Shown piece after piece: positions 48,362 through 59,164 of a stretch of DNA of 64,000 bases. Where the stretch lies: the NCBI GenBank assembly GCA_947627885.1, contig CANQXP010000003.1:1-64000 (forward strand), in the 5' to 3' direction. The DNA comes from an uncultured Rikenella sp. (GTDB lineage Bacteria > Bacteroidota > Bacteroidia > Bacteroidales > Rikenellaceae). The notes under the pieces were generated by a model. The model worked only from the letters and a program-made list of their open reading frames with translations, did not search any database and was not told the DNA's origin. The stretch's first letter is position 1. Each line of letters begins with the position of its first letter. Made by a program: the position numbers and the translations under genes.

Positions 48362-49036
48362 ATGAAACACGCTCTGAAAAGCCGGGCTATCGTCCTGGTC
48401 TCCGTACTGGCAACCGGCACCGGGCTGGCGGGTTGCTCGAAAGAGAAGGCCCCGGAAAAAGCCATCGAGTCGGAACCCTACGATAACGAAGTCGTCCTGT
48501 ATGTCACGCTCCAGAATAAGGTGCTGAATGTGGGGTCCTCCTTAACATATCCGGATTGTACCGGCACGCCTGAATCTCCGGCTTGGTATACTGTCGATAT
48601 CCGGTTGACAAACAAAGCGGGAATTAAACAGGATACGGCTTGGATCGCCGACGGCACCAAGTTTATTCGCAAAGAGCTGCCTGACAAACCGATAACCGGA
48701 GTAGAGATCATCGCCAATGCGGACTACGACCAGGCGCACCCCAAAGGCAGCTCCCTGATTGACCTGATGGAGATTGACTACCTGAAAAGCGATGGTTCCG
48801 GATACCTGTCGATGGATCTGGCGGAATATTTCTCCACGCTTGGAAAAGTGGATTGGCAAGAATGGACTTTTCGGCTGGCGGCTACAACACCACCGTCGAA
48901 AGAGAATGAAATCGGTTTTTATGTCAATGAAGACCACCCGGAAAATTTTGCCGGAGTGACGCTGAAGCTGACGCTGGAAGACGGGACGGTAATAGAGACT
49001 GTGCCGGACGACTGGGGACCTATGCCGACGGAGTGA
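48362..49036 (+). CDS. Putative lipoprotein, unknown function
   Basis: LATGTGLAGCSKE lipobox; follows the C10 protease gene closely on the same strand. Confidence 0.7.
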   Translation: MKHALKSRAIVLVSVLATGTGLAGCSKEKAPEKAIESEPYDNEVVLYVTLQNKVLNVGSSLTYPDCTGTPESPAWYTVDIRLTNKAGIKQDTAWIADGTKFIRKELPDKPITGVEIIANADYDQAHPKGSSLIDLMEIDYLKSDGSGYLSMDLAEYFSTLGKVDWQEWTFRLAATTPPSKENEIGFYVNEDHPENFAGVTLKLTLEDGTVIETVPDDWGPMPTE

Positions 49037-49089
49037 CCTTTATCCAAACTGAAAAACGATTCTCAGACTACTTCTAACGCCACGAGAAA

Positions 49090-49704
49090 ATGAAACACAC
49101 GTTCAAAAGCCGGGCTATTGTCCTGGCCTCTGTACTTGCAACCGGCACCGGGCTGGCGGGTTGCGGAAGAAACGCCCCTCTGCGAGGCGCCATACAGTAC
49201 CGAAACGACGGTTTATGCAACGGCACAAAACCAAGTTCTGGATGCCGGGGCAGTTTATTACAGCCCTGAGGTTGCAGCCGGGATGACAACGACGGAACCG
49301 TCGTGGTATCAAATCGAATTATCGCTCACTGATGGTATGAAGGCGGAATCAAAGACCGATGGGTTCGCAATGACACCCTCTTTGCGAAAAAGACATTCGA
49401 GCCCTTGAAAATCGTCGGAATAGACGTGATCCTTGAGACGGACTACGATGCGAATCATCCGAAGGGATCGTCTATCGCAGACCAGTTCGACATCGAGTCA
49501 TCCGGCGGGACAAGAGCCGATATGCAGGAATTTTTTCGAACTGGTGGCGTTGTGGAATGGAAGGGAGGAAAAGTATGTTCGCTGATCGCCAGGACTTTTC
49601 CTTCGGTCGGATATAACAAGTCGGAATTTTTCGATTGGCCGCGTCCAACGACGTCAAGTCATCGTGGTTTCGGAGCGATCCTGCGCCTTACATTGGAAGA
49701 CTGA
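49090..49704 (+). pseudogene. Decayed tandem paralog of the 48362-49036 lipoprotein
   Basis: MKHTFKSRAIVLASVLATGTGLAGC matches MKHALKSRAIVLVSVLATGTGLAGC; ETTVYATAQNQVLDAG and DYDANHPKGSSI conserved in shifted frames. Confidence 0.75.
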
Positions 49705-50134
49705 ACCCTCCCTTAACGCCGTCTATTACGCACCGGGATCGGCCCCTTCCCAGGAAAGATAGCGGCACAAGGCTTTGGTGCGTTCTGTAGTAAAAACTTG
49801 TATTAACTTTGTTCAAAGGTTTTCCCCTGTATTGGGGAAAAGAGACTTGATCGACGTTAGAAAATTTTGGTAAATTTTCGTCCGGAAGATCAAGCACGTC
49901 ATCCGCGTTCCATCAGGTACGGCGGATGGATCGTTCCATCATCCTAACAGGCATGGGATCGTGCTTGTATGCCACACGGGTTTACCAGAGCCTTACTGTT
50001 CGTACAGACATGATACCCACGCTTCTTTTCATAACCCTTTTATTTTAAACGCATTAAAATACCATAAGGATGGCGCTCTATCGCTCGATCCCTTTTTTGT
50101 AGCGGACATGACCGTCGAGCCGGAAGATATACGC

Positions 50135-50330
50135 CTATTTCCGTTGGCCTCTCGTCGGTAAAAACCAAACGAAGCCCAACATACTTTTGTCCCTAGTTAC
50201 ATCCGGGTACAATGGGTATAAACCCCGCCGTCCCGTTCCAACGGTTCGATAGGTAAATGGAACCCATCGGTTATGGCATGATAAATGCAAGACAGGGAAT
50301 CCGTCAGCTCGGATACCATAACTTAGGCAT
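50135..50330 (-). pseudogene. Decayed fragment paralogous to 50497-51237
   Basis: GFHLPIEPLERDGGVYTHCTRM in one frame and RDKSMLGFVWFLPT in another match VFEVPIEPLHWDGEVYTHCVSM / RKDRAYMGFVWLFT. Confidence 0.65.
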
Positions 50331-50496
50331 GTTTTGCCCGTGCCGGCGTTGGATGCAAAGTCCCACCGGTAAGAAAAAATAACAAGCTGAAAATTAATGG
50401 CTTCATAGTGCAATAAAGTTAAAAAAATTCCCGTATTCTGCATCGGAATACGGGGAATAAGATACCGACATATCAACCGGATTGCGGCCCCAGGGA

Positions 50497-51237
50497 TCAC
50501 TTCGACTTTTCCATCCTCTTGATCCAGTCCGGCTTGTGCCAGCGGCCTCTCTTGTAGGCTACATGGCCCTCCAGGGCGTCCATATACTCCTGCCGACATT
50601 TGTACCCTTCATCGGTAAAGAGCCAGACAAAACCCATGTAAGCGCGATCCTTTCGGGAGAGGTACATGGAAACGCAATGGGTGTAGACCTCGCCGTCCCA
50701 ATGCAGCGGCTCGATGGGAACCTCGAACACGAAGACCGAGTCGGCATTGAACCGCCGCCGGGCTTCACGGCCCGAGATGACGGTCACGTAGTCGTCGAAA
50801 ACGATATCGGATCGACCCAACTGGGCCATCAGATATCCCAATATTACGTCCCGATGTCCCCAACGTTGCTCCATGTAGGCTCCCCTGTAGGTTGCCGGAT
50901 TCCGGACACCATGAAATTGCCCTTCAATGATATAGTGATAGATCACTTCGCATTGCCGGTCGGCGGACTGAAGGACTGCACCAAGTGCGGCTATCCGATG
51001 CCAGCTCTTTTTCCAGACACCGCCTAAATCCCGGCGTTTGTCCCAACACGTGTCGAATACCATCGATCGGTTATCCTCGATAAAGTGAAATCCGTCGGGG
51101 ATAGTTCTTTTGATATGAAATTTGTCCGATTCTTTATTTACCAGGTCGGACATTGTGTTCTGTGCCTGCGAATATCCGACAATACAGCAGCCGAGCAAAG
51201 CCACCATACCAATCTTGCAGCATGAATTCCTTTCCAT
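50497..51237 (-). CDS. Secreted hypothetical protein
   Basis: Signal peptide MVALLGCCIVGYSQAQ. Confidence 0.7.
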   Translation of the reverse strand: MERNSCCKIGMVALLGCCIVGYSQAQNTMSDLVNKESDKFHIKRTIPDGFHFIEDNRSMVFDTCWDKRRDLGGVWKKSWHRIAALGAVLQSADRQCEVIYHYIIEGQFHGVRNPATYRGAYMEQRWGHRDVILGYLMAQLGRSDIVFDDYVTVISGREARRRFNADSVFVFEVPIEPLHWDGEVYTHCVSMYLSRKDRAYMGFVWLFTDEGYKCRQEYMDALEGHVAYKRGRWHKPDWIKRMEKSK

Positions 51238-51302
51238 GAATTTTGGGTTTAACAGTTCGGATTCCGTTTGATAACTCCCCGGTGCTTTTCCATACTGGGG
51301 AG

Positions 51303-52130
51303 TTAATGGTTACGGAGCACTTGGAAAGCGTCGGTTACATCCCTTTTATTAACCGGATACGGTAAATTTCGATTCTGGGGATCAGTAATCAAATAGGTGC
51401 TATCCGAATCGGGCCCCCAATACATCACCGCATGGCCTTCACCGGCACCAGTACCTATTAAAAGCATGATTCGGGACTGTTCATTATTGTGTGAGACGAT
51501 ATTGTCCATCGAATATCGGGATACGTTATTACGGCCGAACATGTATTGCAGCGTCGGCAATACTTTATTCGAGGGAATGCCGTCTTGGTAAGTGACCGTT
51601 ACATAATTATTGGCAAACGTATAATCAACCCCCGGATAACCGAGCTTATTCCCCATTTCATCGACACAACAGGCAAAGCAATCGTTTCGCGAGGGATCGA
51701 ATAATCCGGGACTTTCCCAAAGTTGTCTTGTCTTCGGAACGAGTTCCGCAGTTTTCAAATTTTCGGCGAGAACGGCATTCCCCCGCTCGGCGACCTGAAG
51801 GACTTGTTCGAATACAGCCGGGGATACTTTGACCTGTTCGGGCGAGGGGGCTGCGATCTCCCACCATCCGTCTTTCTGGGTAAGATGCGCTCGTTTTAGG
51901 GCTTCAATAAGAATGAGGAAATTAGAATCCGTTGGATCGTCGAAGGAGCCGGTGAAATCTTCGGTAAAGTCGAGATAAGTCCATTCGGCCTGTGGAGTAA
52001 TGCCTGCGGACAAATTAGGTTCCGGCACGGCGGCCTCTTTCTGGCAGGAAGTAACCCAGACTCCTGCGCAAAGGCTAAAGACTACGGCCATACCGGCGAG
52101 TGTCAATCGGGTGGTGAATTTTCTTTTCAT
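51303..52130 (-). CDS. Lipoprotein with papain/C39-like Cys-His arrangement
   Basis: Lipobox-like VTSC; NDCFACCVDEMGNKLG, then GEGHAVMYWG and TDPQN. Confidence 0.5.
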   Translation of the reverse strand: MKRKFTTRLTLAGMAVVFSLCAGVWVTSCQKEAAVPEPNLSAGITPQAEWTYLDFTEDFTGSFDDPTDSNFLILIEALKRAHLTQKDGWWEIAAPSPEQVKVSPAVFEQVLQVAERGNAVLAENLKTAELVPKTRQLWESPGLFDPSRNDCFACCVDEMGNKLGYPGVDYTFANNYVTVTYQDGIPSNKVLPTLQYMFGRNNVSRYSMDNIVSHNNEQSRIMLLIGTGAGEGHAVMYWGPDSDSTYLITDPQNRNLPYPVNKRDVTDAFQVLRNH

Positions 52131-52142
52131 TGTAACAAGGTA

Positions 52143-53738
52143 TTAGTGGTTTTTAAGTGAATCGGTATGTCCGGACCGGTTGTCCGTGCTGTCGATCAGT
52201 TGCCGCATCTCATGCCTTACCGCGTAGACGACGGATGACGGCACTTTGATCTCTTTCTCAAGTATCGCCGCGGCTACTGCACGGGCCTCGGCCGTGCTCC
52301 CGGTCGCCGCGTAGATCCTTGCCAGCTTATAAGGGGGTATGAACCGCGCGGGACACATGGCAGCGGCCTGCCGGAAATATTCCTCCGCCTGGTCGTACCG
52401 TTCCAGTTTCATACAGTCGTTGCCCGATACCAGTTGCAGGTAGTAGTCGGCCCATATCCGGCCGCACTCTCCGGCCACCGCGAGGCTCCGGTCATACCGG
52501 CCGAGATCGCTCAGTTTGACCGCGTAGTTATACAGGAAAAAGCGGTCGTGGGCGAAGTAGCCATATAATCGTTCGTATCGTGCCTGTATTAGTTCCGTAT
52601 TCCCGGCCAACGGTATTCGGTTAGCTTTGCACCAATCGAGCCGGCAGCGCATATCGAGCAGGGTGAGCACGCAAACCGATACGGCGGCAATCCCGGCCAC
52701 GATACGCACTGCCGCATGGACGGGCCACGGCCGGCCGAAAATGATCCACAGGCAGAAAAGCGCCATGACCCAAGTGAATGGATATAAGAAGGGATAGGAA
52801 AACAGAGAGAATGTCCCGATCGAGACCAGAGACAATCCGGCGGCCCGTATAGCCGGATCTATCGTCTCCCGCCTCCGGTACCGGCGGGCCACGAAATATC
52901 CCAAAACTGCCAGCACTGCCAATCCGAACAGTCCGTAATCGACGGCCACGCGCAGGTATTCGTTATACGGATGGTGGACGTAGTCGGCCAACTGTGCGTA
53001 CGGGCTGTCGGGATGAACCCGGAAATAATCGGCCTGGTAGTTCATGTAATGGGCCGTAAATCCTCCCGGCCCATGGCCGAAGACGGGTTTGTCGGCCACC
53101 ATCTCCAGCGAACAGCGCCAGATGAGCAGCCGTCCGTCGGCCGAGTCCTTTTTGAGGAAATATAAGCCGGCCAGCAAAACGGGCAGAAGGACAAATAGCG
53201 CCCATCTGAACCCGCGTATGCGGTGGATCAAAGGAAACAACCAGAATAAGGCTATCACAATTACGCTGACAATCCCGGCGCGGGAGTAAGATAGGAATAT
53301 GGCGCCCATCATAACGAGTGCGGCTGCGGCGGCAAAGAAACGCACCCGCTTGCGCCGGTTCCTGAAAAAGCAGAGGGCGAAAGGCAGCCCTGCGCACAAA
53401 GCGGCGGCAAAGCCGGCCGGATTATCGAAGCTGCCCGTGACTCGGAACTTTCCGAAAGCGGGAAGGAACTGGAAAAACTGGAGTATTCCGTATACTGCCT
53501 GCGCCAGGCAAGTGGCGGCCACGATTAGGACAAGGAGGTAGAACCGACGGCGTATCAAATCCCGCCCGGAGATGGCCGCCGCCAAGACCAGGGAAAAGCC
53601 GAGGGCTAAGGCGTACCATTTGGGCAGCGAGCGTGTATCGATGAAAGCATCGGATACGGTGAAGACAGTCCCGACGCAAAGCGCCGCAAAGCAGCCCAGC
53701 AATAGGCAAAAGATAATATTAGGGACGTATCGGCCCAT
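52143..53738 (-). CDS. O-antigen ligase/polymerase (Wzy_C) family membrane protein with C-terminal TPR-like region
   Basis: TGSFDNPAGFAAALCAGLPFAL; VFGHGPGGF..HPYNEYLRVAVDYGLFGL; TPR-like tail. Confidence 0.85.
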   Translation of the reverse strand: MGRYVPNIIFCLLLGCFAALCVGTVFTVSDAFIDTRSLPKWYALALGFSLVLAAAISGRDLIRRRFYLLVLIVAATCLAQAVYGILQFFQFLPAFGKFRVTGSFDNPAGFAAALCAGLPFALCFFRNRRKRVRFFAAAAALVMMGAIFLSYSRAGIVSVIVIALFWLFPLIHRIRGFRWALFVLLPVLLAGLYFLKKDSADGRLLIWRCSLEMVADKPVFGHGPGGFTAHYMNYQADYFRVHPDSPYAQLADYVHHPYNEYLRVAVDYGLFGLAVLAVLGYFVARRYRRRETIDPAIRAAGLSLVSIGTFSLFSYPFLYPFTWVMALFCLWIIFGRPWPVHAAVRIVAGIAAVSVCVLTLLDMRCRLDWCKANRIPLAGNTELIQARYERLYGYFAHDRFFLYNYAVKLSDLGRYDRSLAVAGECGRIWADYYLQLVSGNDCMKLERYDQAEEYFRQAAAMCPARFIPPYKLARIYAATGSTAEARAVAAAILEKEIKVPSSVVYAVRHEMRQLIDSTDNRSGHTDSLKNH

Positions 53739-54210
53739 AAATCACTGTGTTACAACTTTCGTGTCCAGTGAACGAAGCAGGGATGTCGCCCGATGGCCGA
53801 ACGGCCGGAGCGAAACTGTGATCGAACAGCGGCGGTGCATCCCGGAAAAAGCTGCACGCCGACCCTAACAACGAACATTTTACCCTTTCAGCCCCATCGT
53901 ATCGGGGGCTAAAGATGAAAACAGCCCGTAGTGTTAGTAGTGTCCAAATATAGCAAAATACGGTTGAATTTTCTGACATTTTACCGAATTAATTTTGTAG
54001 ACGTCAGGGGGATAGCACCTTGTATACCTTCTGACTGAGGCGCGGGACACCGGACTTCCCTGCTATAAATAAAAGTTACAGACCAAAGAGAACAACCAAA
54101 AGCGTGCATAACACAAAATCAGTATTTTACATTTTATTTCGGCGAATTATTGTAAACTTTTTCTGTCACACTGCAATCCAATCCATATCTTTGCAGAATA
54201 AACAAGCGTG

Positions 54211-54820
54211 CATGAAAAGGTTTTACTTATTACTGGTACTGGGGGCCGCACTGACCGCCTGTCAAAGCAGCCCGGCGACGAAAGACCGCCAATTCAAAGA
54301 CAGCATCGCCCGCGCCGACGGGGACAAGGCGCTGGGCAATATCCGCTTCGGGGTGACTATGGATGAATTCGAAACACAGCAGGGGCAATTCCTCGCAGAG
54401 CATAACCACGAGCTCTACGGCCAGTATATTGATAAAATAGAAGGCGAAACCACTTCGGATAACCAGATATACGAAGTACGGATATATAGTAATGACAAAG
54501 AAGACCACCAATGGAACGAATTGCCGTTCCGGGATTTCCTGCTGGCCAAATACGGAATGGAAACTGAACGCAACGTATGGGTGGTGGGCGACCGGATATT
54601 ATCCCTGAAGCGTCATGTCTTTTCCGAAGCGACCAAAGCCACTCTCAGGAGGTGGAGCCCCGGTATTACAGATGCTGAAATGCGTAACCCATGGTACCTG
54701 AGAATAGTGGATAAGAAGCTGTGGGAAATACACGCACAACAGATACGAGCATACGAAGAAGAACGCCAGCAAAAAGCCCAAGAACTGGAAAAGAAAAATG
54801 GTGATTTGAAATCGCTGTAA
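54211..54820 (+). CDS. Putative lipoprotein
   Basis: MKRFYLLLVLGAALTACQSS lipobox; TATCTTTG -7-like box upstream at about 54187. Confidence 0.7.
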
Positions 54821-54841
54821 TATCAGAACCATTGTCCGCAA

Positions 54842-54880
54842 GAAGCCCTTCCCGCCTATGCGGGGAGGGCTTTTCGTAAC
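54842..54880 (+). terminator. Intrinsic terminator
   Basis: GAAGCCCTTCCCGC..GCGGGGAGGGCTTTTC. Confidence 0.75.
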
Positions 54881-55075
54881 CTCGTATAATCTTCACGGGC
54901 CGGACCTATATGATGGCGGCCATCAGAAAACTTTCAACAGCCCCTAACTGCTTATATTTTATTGACATTAAGTTTTCTAAGGTATTGTATAAAACTAAGA
55001 ACTTGGTTTTCCCATTTAATAATTTGAAAGTTAATTTTGATTCCACAACGATTCTGACTGCCTCCAAATTTTTAA

Positions 55076-55900
55076 TTAGATATTCCAGATTGACATTGGA
55101 AATGAATATTCGAAATCTTTATCGTCTTGAAGTACGAGACTAAGCGCATCGACCTTATTGGAGTAGGAGGATTCATTCGGAATTTTATAAACTTTTATTG
55201 TCTTATCGTTATACTCAATCTCTCCACGCAAATAATCAACAGGAGCGTTGTAGTATATCCTCATTAACTGCATTAGACAATCAAAATGCAATAATACATC
55301 GTCTTTCTCGGTAAAGCTATCAGCATTGATGTATGGTACTTTTTTTATGGTTATTTCATCATTCGCCGCTGAATCTTTAAATCCATAATTAAATAAAGGA
55401 TAAAATTTACTATTATCTATAGTAAAACAATAATCTTTCTTGCGTTTAGCTATTTTGAAATCATCCTCCAGCGCTATGGATATGCCATAATAGTTTTTGA
55501 TATTTCAAATCCTGCTCGATTTAGAAGGAATGATGCTTTGTTCTTTTTATTCTTTGCAGAATAGCTTTATGCTACTTTGTCTATGTAAAAAAGAGATGCT
55601 GTACTGCTTAAAAATCTTATTAGTAATAAATCGGGATCTAGAAAAGTCAATAACCGCATCTTTGTTATCGTAATTATAATGCCCATTTCGACATCCAATC
55701 AATGACCCAAAATTGGTATAATCACTTTCTTTAAAGAAAATATCGAGTTGCGAACTCAAAGTAGTACTTAAAGCCGATTATATGCAAATGAATAAACTCC
55801 GATCATCATCTATATTTAAAGAACTAGCAACAAAACCATTATCGGTTTTGGAAAAATCAAGACCTTGTATTTTTATATTGAAAGTAGCTATTTCATACTG
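55076..55900 (-). pseudogene. Decayed hypothetical gene downstream of apeA-like gene
   Basis: Coding-like text in shifted frames (e.g. ..KIAKRKKDYCFTIDNSKFYPLFNYGFKDSAANDEITIKKVPYINADSFTEKDDVLLHFDCL..) without start codon. Confidence 0.45.
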
Positions 55901-55901
55901 A

Positions 55902-57326
55902 TTATTCCTCTTTCCAATTTGCTAAATGATTAAAATTTCTCCATTTGACCCAATCTAAATTAGTTACTATATTTTCCCTAGTAAAACCTATCTCCATTAG
56001 GAATGCACAGGTTAACAGTATCTTTAACCTTTCTGACAAATAGAAAAGATCAGCTCCTTTAAGTGCTTTCTTTTCTAGTCGCTTGTCGTAATGAGTATAA
56101 TAATTTCGAGAATTTTTAACATTCAAAATAAACTTTTCCTTATCCCCTAATATCTGATCCAAAGTAGAGTTTGAATATTTATCTATCAGTTCGGTTAATC
56201 GAGAATGAAGATTTAAATAGTTCCCAAAATTGAATTGATCTTTCAACCATTCATGGTATTTGTTAGGGGCTAATTTAAGTATGTCGTTCTTCATTGCTTT
56301 ATATTCATCTGGTGGTATTCTCGTATGGTCGTGGACTCTTGCATGAAATGTTTCTGCGGACTGAGCCAAATTTAGAAATGTATTTATAGTAAATCCTTTG
56401 GTGTAAAATTGTTCAAATAATAAATCAAATGCAGGCTCCAGTATTTCATATTTTTCATACCAATTCTTAATTATTTCATTTGGGTTATCTCCCAATTTGT
56501 GATATGTAAAAAGCATTTCTATATCCATTTTTTCCTCCTCATCAAACTTTATATCTCTGGAAGAAAAGTATAGCTCAATTTTTTTATTGTGTAACTCTCC
56601 ATTTCCATAATCTTTTTTATGTTTATTCCCTCGCAATGAAATGGCTATAGGATAAGTACTCCGATATAATGCAAGAGAGATAAAATTCTGAAATGTGAAT
56701 AAATATTTCAATAAATTCTCGATCGTTTCCTCTCCTTGGGATTATACCTCAAATTCGACTCTCTGTTTTATCGTAACTATTTTTTGATGCCTAGTCCAAT
56801 TCGATTCTTTTGCGCTAAAATTAAATCGTCCTTTAAATTCTTTTGAAATATCAAACTCTATAATCTCAGGTAATTTATAATGAATACAGCATTCATTATT
56901 CTTATATGATTCAACATTAAAGTCCTTTTTGAATCCACTGATTCCAAGCCATTCCCCTAGATTGAATATTTCGGCAGAGATTTTATTAAAAGTTAAATCA
57001 CCCCTATTATATATATGAGTTCCTAGTAATAAGAAATGTGCAGAATAAGTTATAGTCGGTTTCCCGCATTCTTCTCCAACAATAAGTTTAGTGCTACCTC
57101 TTTTTGTTACGAGGCAACTAGATAGAGTTATTTGTTGGCTATCAGAAGTTATTCCTAAGATAATGCTTTCGTCTTTATCCTTAGGAAGGATAAAGCCATC
57201 CTCAAAACTTCCATATAATTTAAGCGTTATACCATCTAAGGGGAGATAGGCAAGTGTGCCCGAAACTCGATTTTCTCTGTTCGTAGGAAGAAACCACTCT
57301 CCAATATATTCAATCTTCTCTCTCAT
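55902..57326 (-). pseudogene. apeA: ApeA-like HEPN anti-phage protein interrupted by one in-frame TAA
   Basis: N-terminal YIGEWFLPTNRENRVSGTLAYLPLDGITLKLYGSF; C-terminal HEPN SRNYYTHYD (R-x4-H); both halves lie in the same frame separated by TAA at 56742-56744. Confidence 0.7.
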
Positions 57327-57423
57327 AACTAATTAATGAATAAACCCAAATTAAGTTCAAATTTAACAAATTATACCTGATGTTTGGTATTCCACAATTT
57401 TCATTGCTGATGTTATCGATCTA

Positions 57424-57960
57424 TTATAACGGATATTCTTTCTTTACTTTTACATATTTAAATGCAATTAACTCTTTGTACTGTTCATCCATCCTTAAAG
57501 CCGTTACAAAATAGGCCAATGTAACCTTTTTGGGTAATCGCTTTCGCCGCTTATTTAATTGATAAGAGATATTCATTTCGTTGTCGGGCGGTAAATCGAC
57601 ACAGTTGTATTTAGTGGTAATGACGCTCATTGCATCCTTGTCCCATACAGGCGGGGTTACGCCTTTAGTCATGCAGAAGTCGCATATCGCCTTATAAAAT
57701 CGGAGAACCGACTTGGTTATTAACTGCTGTGTAGCTTAATGATTGTTCCGTTATCTCATAGCCTTTGGGGATAGCCTTTATTACTCCCAATGCCTCGCAT
57801 TCATTTAATAGGGCGGTTGTTTTATTTCGGCTTATCCCGATAGCTTTGGCAATCTTGGATTTGCTTCACAGAACGGTATCGGTATTATTAAGGCATATAG
57901 AACGCAACAATAGCATAAAACCTGCTACCCCTGATTTTCGGGACAGGAGGGAGTGCGAGT
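57424..57960 (-). pseudogene. Decayed small HTH/hypothetical protein region
   Basis: Minus strand encodes SKIAKAIGISRNKTTALLNECEALGVIKAIPKGYEIT with stops, next to ORF 57424-57672. Confidence 0.35.
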
Positions 57961-57979
57961 ATCCATTTCGAAAACCAAT

Positions 57980-59164
57980 CGTTTACGACCAGTTCAGAGT
58001 GTTTGGTAGCAGTTCCGGCATCCATTACAGAGATTAATACGAAATATGTTTACTACTATCTGATAGGGAATATCCGTATTGGAAAACGGGTTTAAAGGTG
58101 TGGCGCTCCAGCATATCCGCAGAGATTACATTGAACAAATCGATATCCCGATCCGACCCAAAAAGAGACAGGATCAAATCGTCATTCTATTGGATCGTAT
58201 ATCGAATCTCATCCGCAGGCGTGTCGAAACGATTCGCTCCTGCGACGATCTGGGTAAATCTATGTTTATCAATAATTTCGGCGATCCTGCAATCAATCCT
58301 AAAAACTATCCAGTAGAGGTTTTACGTAATTACGTTGAGAAAATCCAGGGAGGACTGAACCTTAAGAATAAAAATGAAACTCGCAGCAATCCAGGGCAAC
58401 GTGTATTACTTAAGCAGGATGCAATTACAAAACGTTTTTTTGATCCTCAGCAGCATAAAGTTCTCTTGGATAATGTAAAGGAGCAGGATTCGAAGATGAA
58501 AATAGAACAGAATGATTTACTCATATCCAGAAAAAATACGAAAGAATTGGTCGGTGCCGCGGCCTTCGTATTCGATCCCTGTAATGATACTTATTTCCCT
58601 GACACTATACTGTGCCTCCATTATACAAGGCTAATTTCTGGAGTTTATCTATATTACTTATTGAATGACTTGAACTTCAGACGTAATTTTGAGAAAATTT
58701 CAGGTGGAACCATGGATTCAATGTCCAACATCAGTCAGGAAAATATACTGAAGTTGCAAATTCCATATCCTCCATTCGAGGATCAAATGTCGTTTGAAAA
58801 AAACATTCGCCAAATCCATGAATACAAACTTCGGCTGAGCGAAAATCTCAACAAGTTGAAGCAATTGTTGACTTTTTATTCAAAACAGGTCTTTGAAAAA
58901 AATATATTACTTGATATCGATTTTGAATTAGACGTATTCATTGAATCCGTTGACTTAGAACGTAGACAAAATGATCTGAACCGAATGAAACGAGCTCCCA
59001 TCTTACGCAAACTTGTCGATCGGATCAGTAATGCCTCCGACTTTTTTACGGATAAGGAGACTTATGTTAAGGCTGCCAAAGCAGTTTTACACCTGCTTTA
59101 TGAAAAGGCTCTAAAGCAGAATTATGATGAGGAAAATGAAGGAATTAAGCTGCAGGTAGAATGA
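57980..59164 (+). pseudogene. Type I restriction specificity subunit (HsdS), 5' truncated and frameshifted
   Basis: HIRRDYIEQIDIPIRPKKRQDQIVILLDRI and PYPPFEDQMSFEKNIRQIHEYKLRL; upstream NTKYVYYYLIGNIRI in another frame. Confidence 0.75.
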
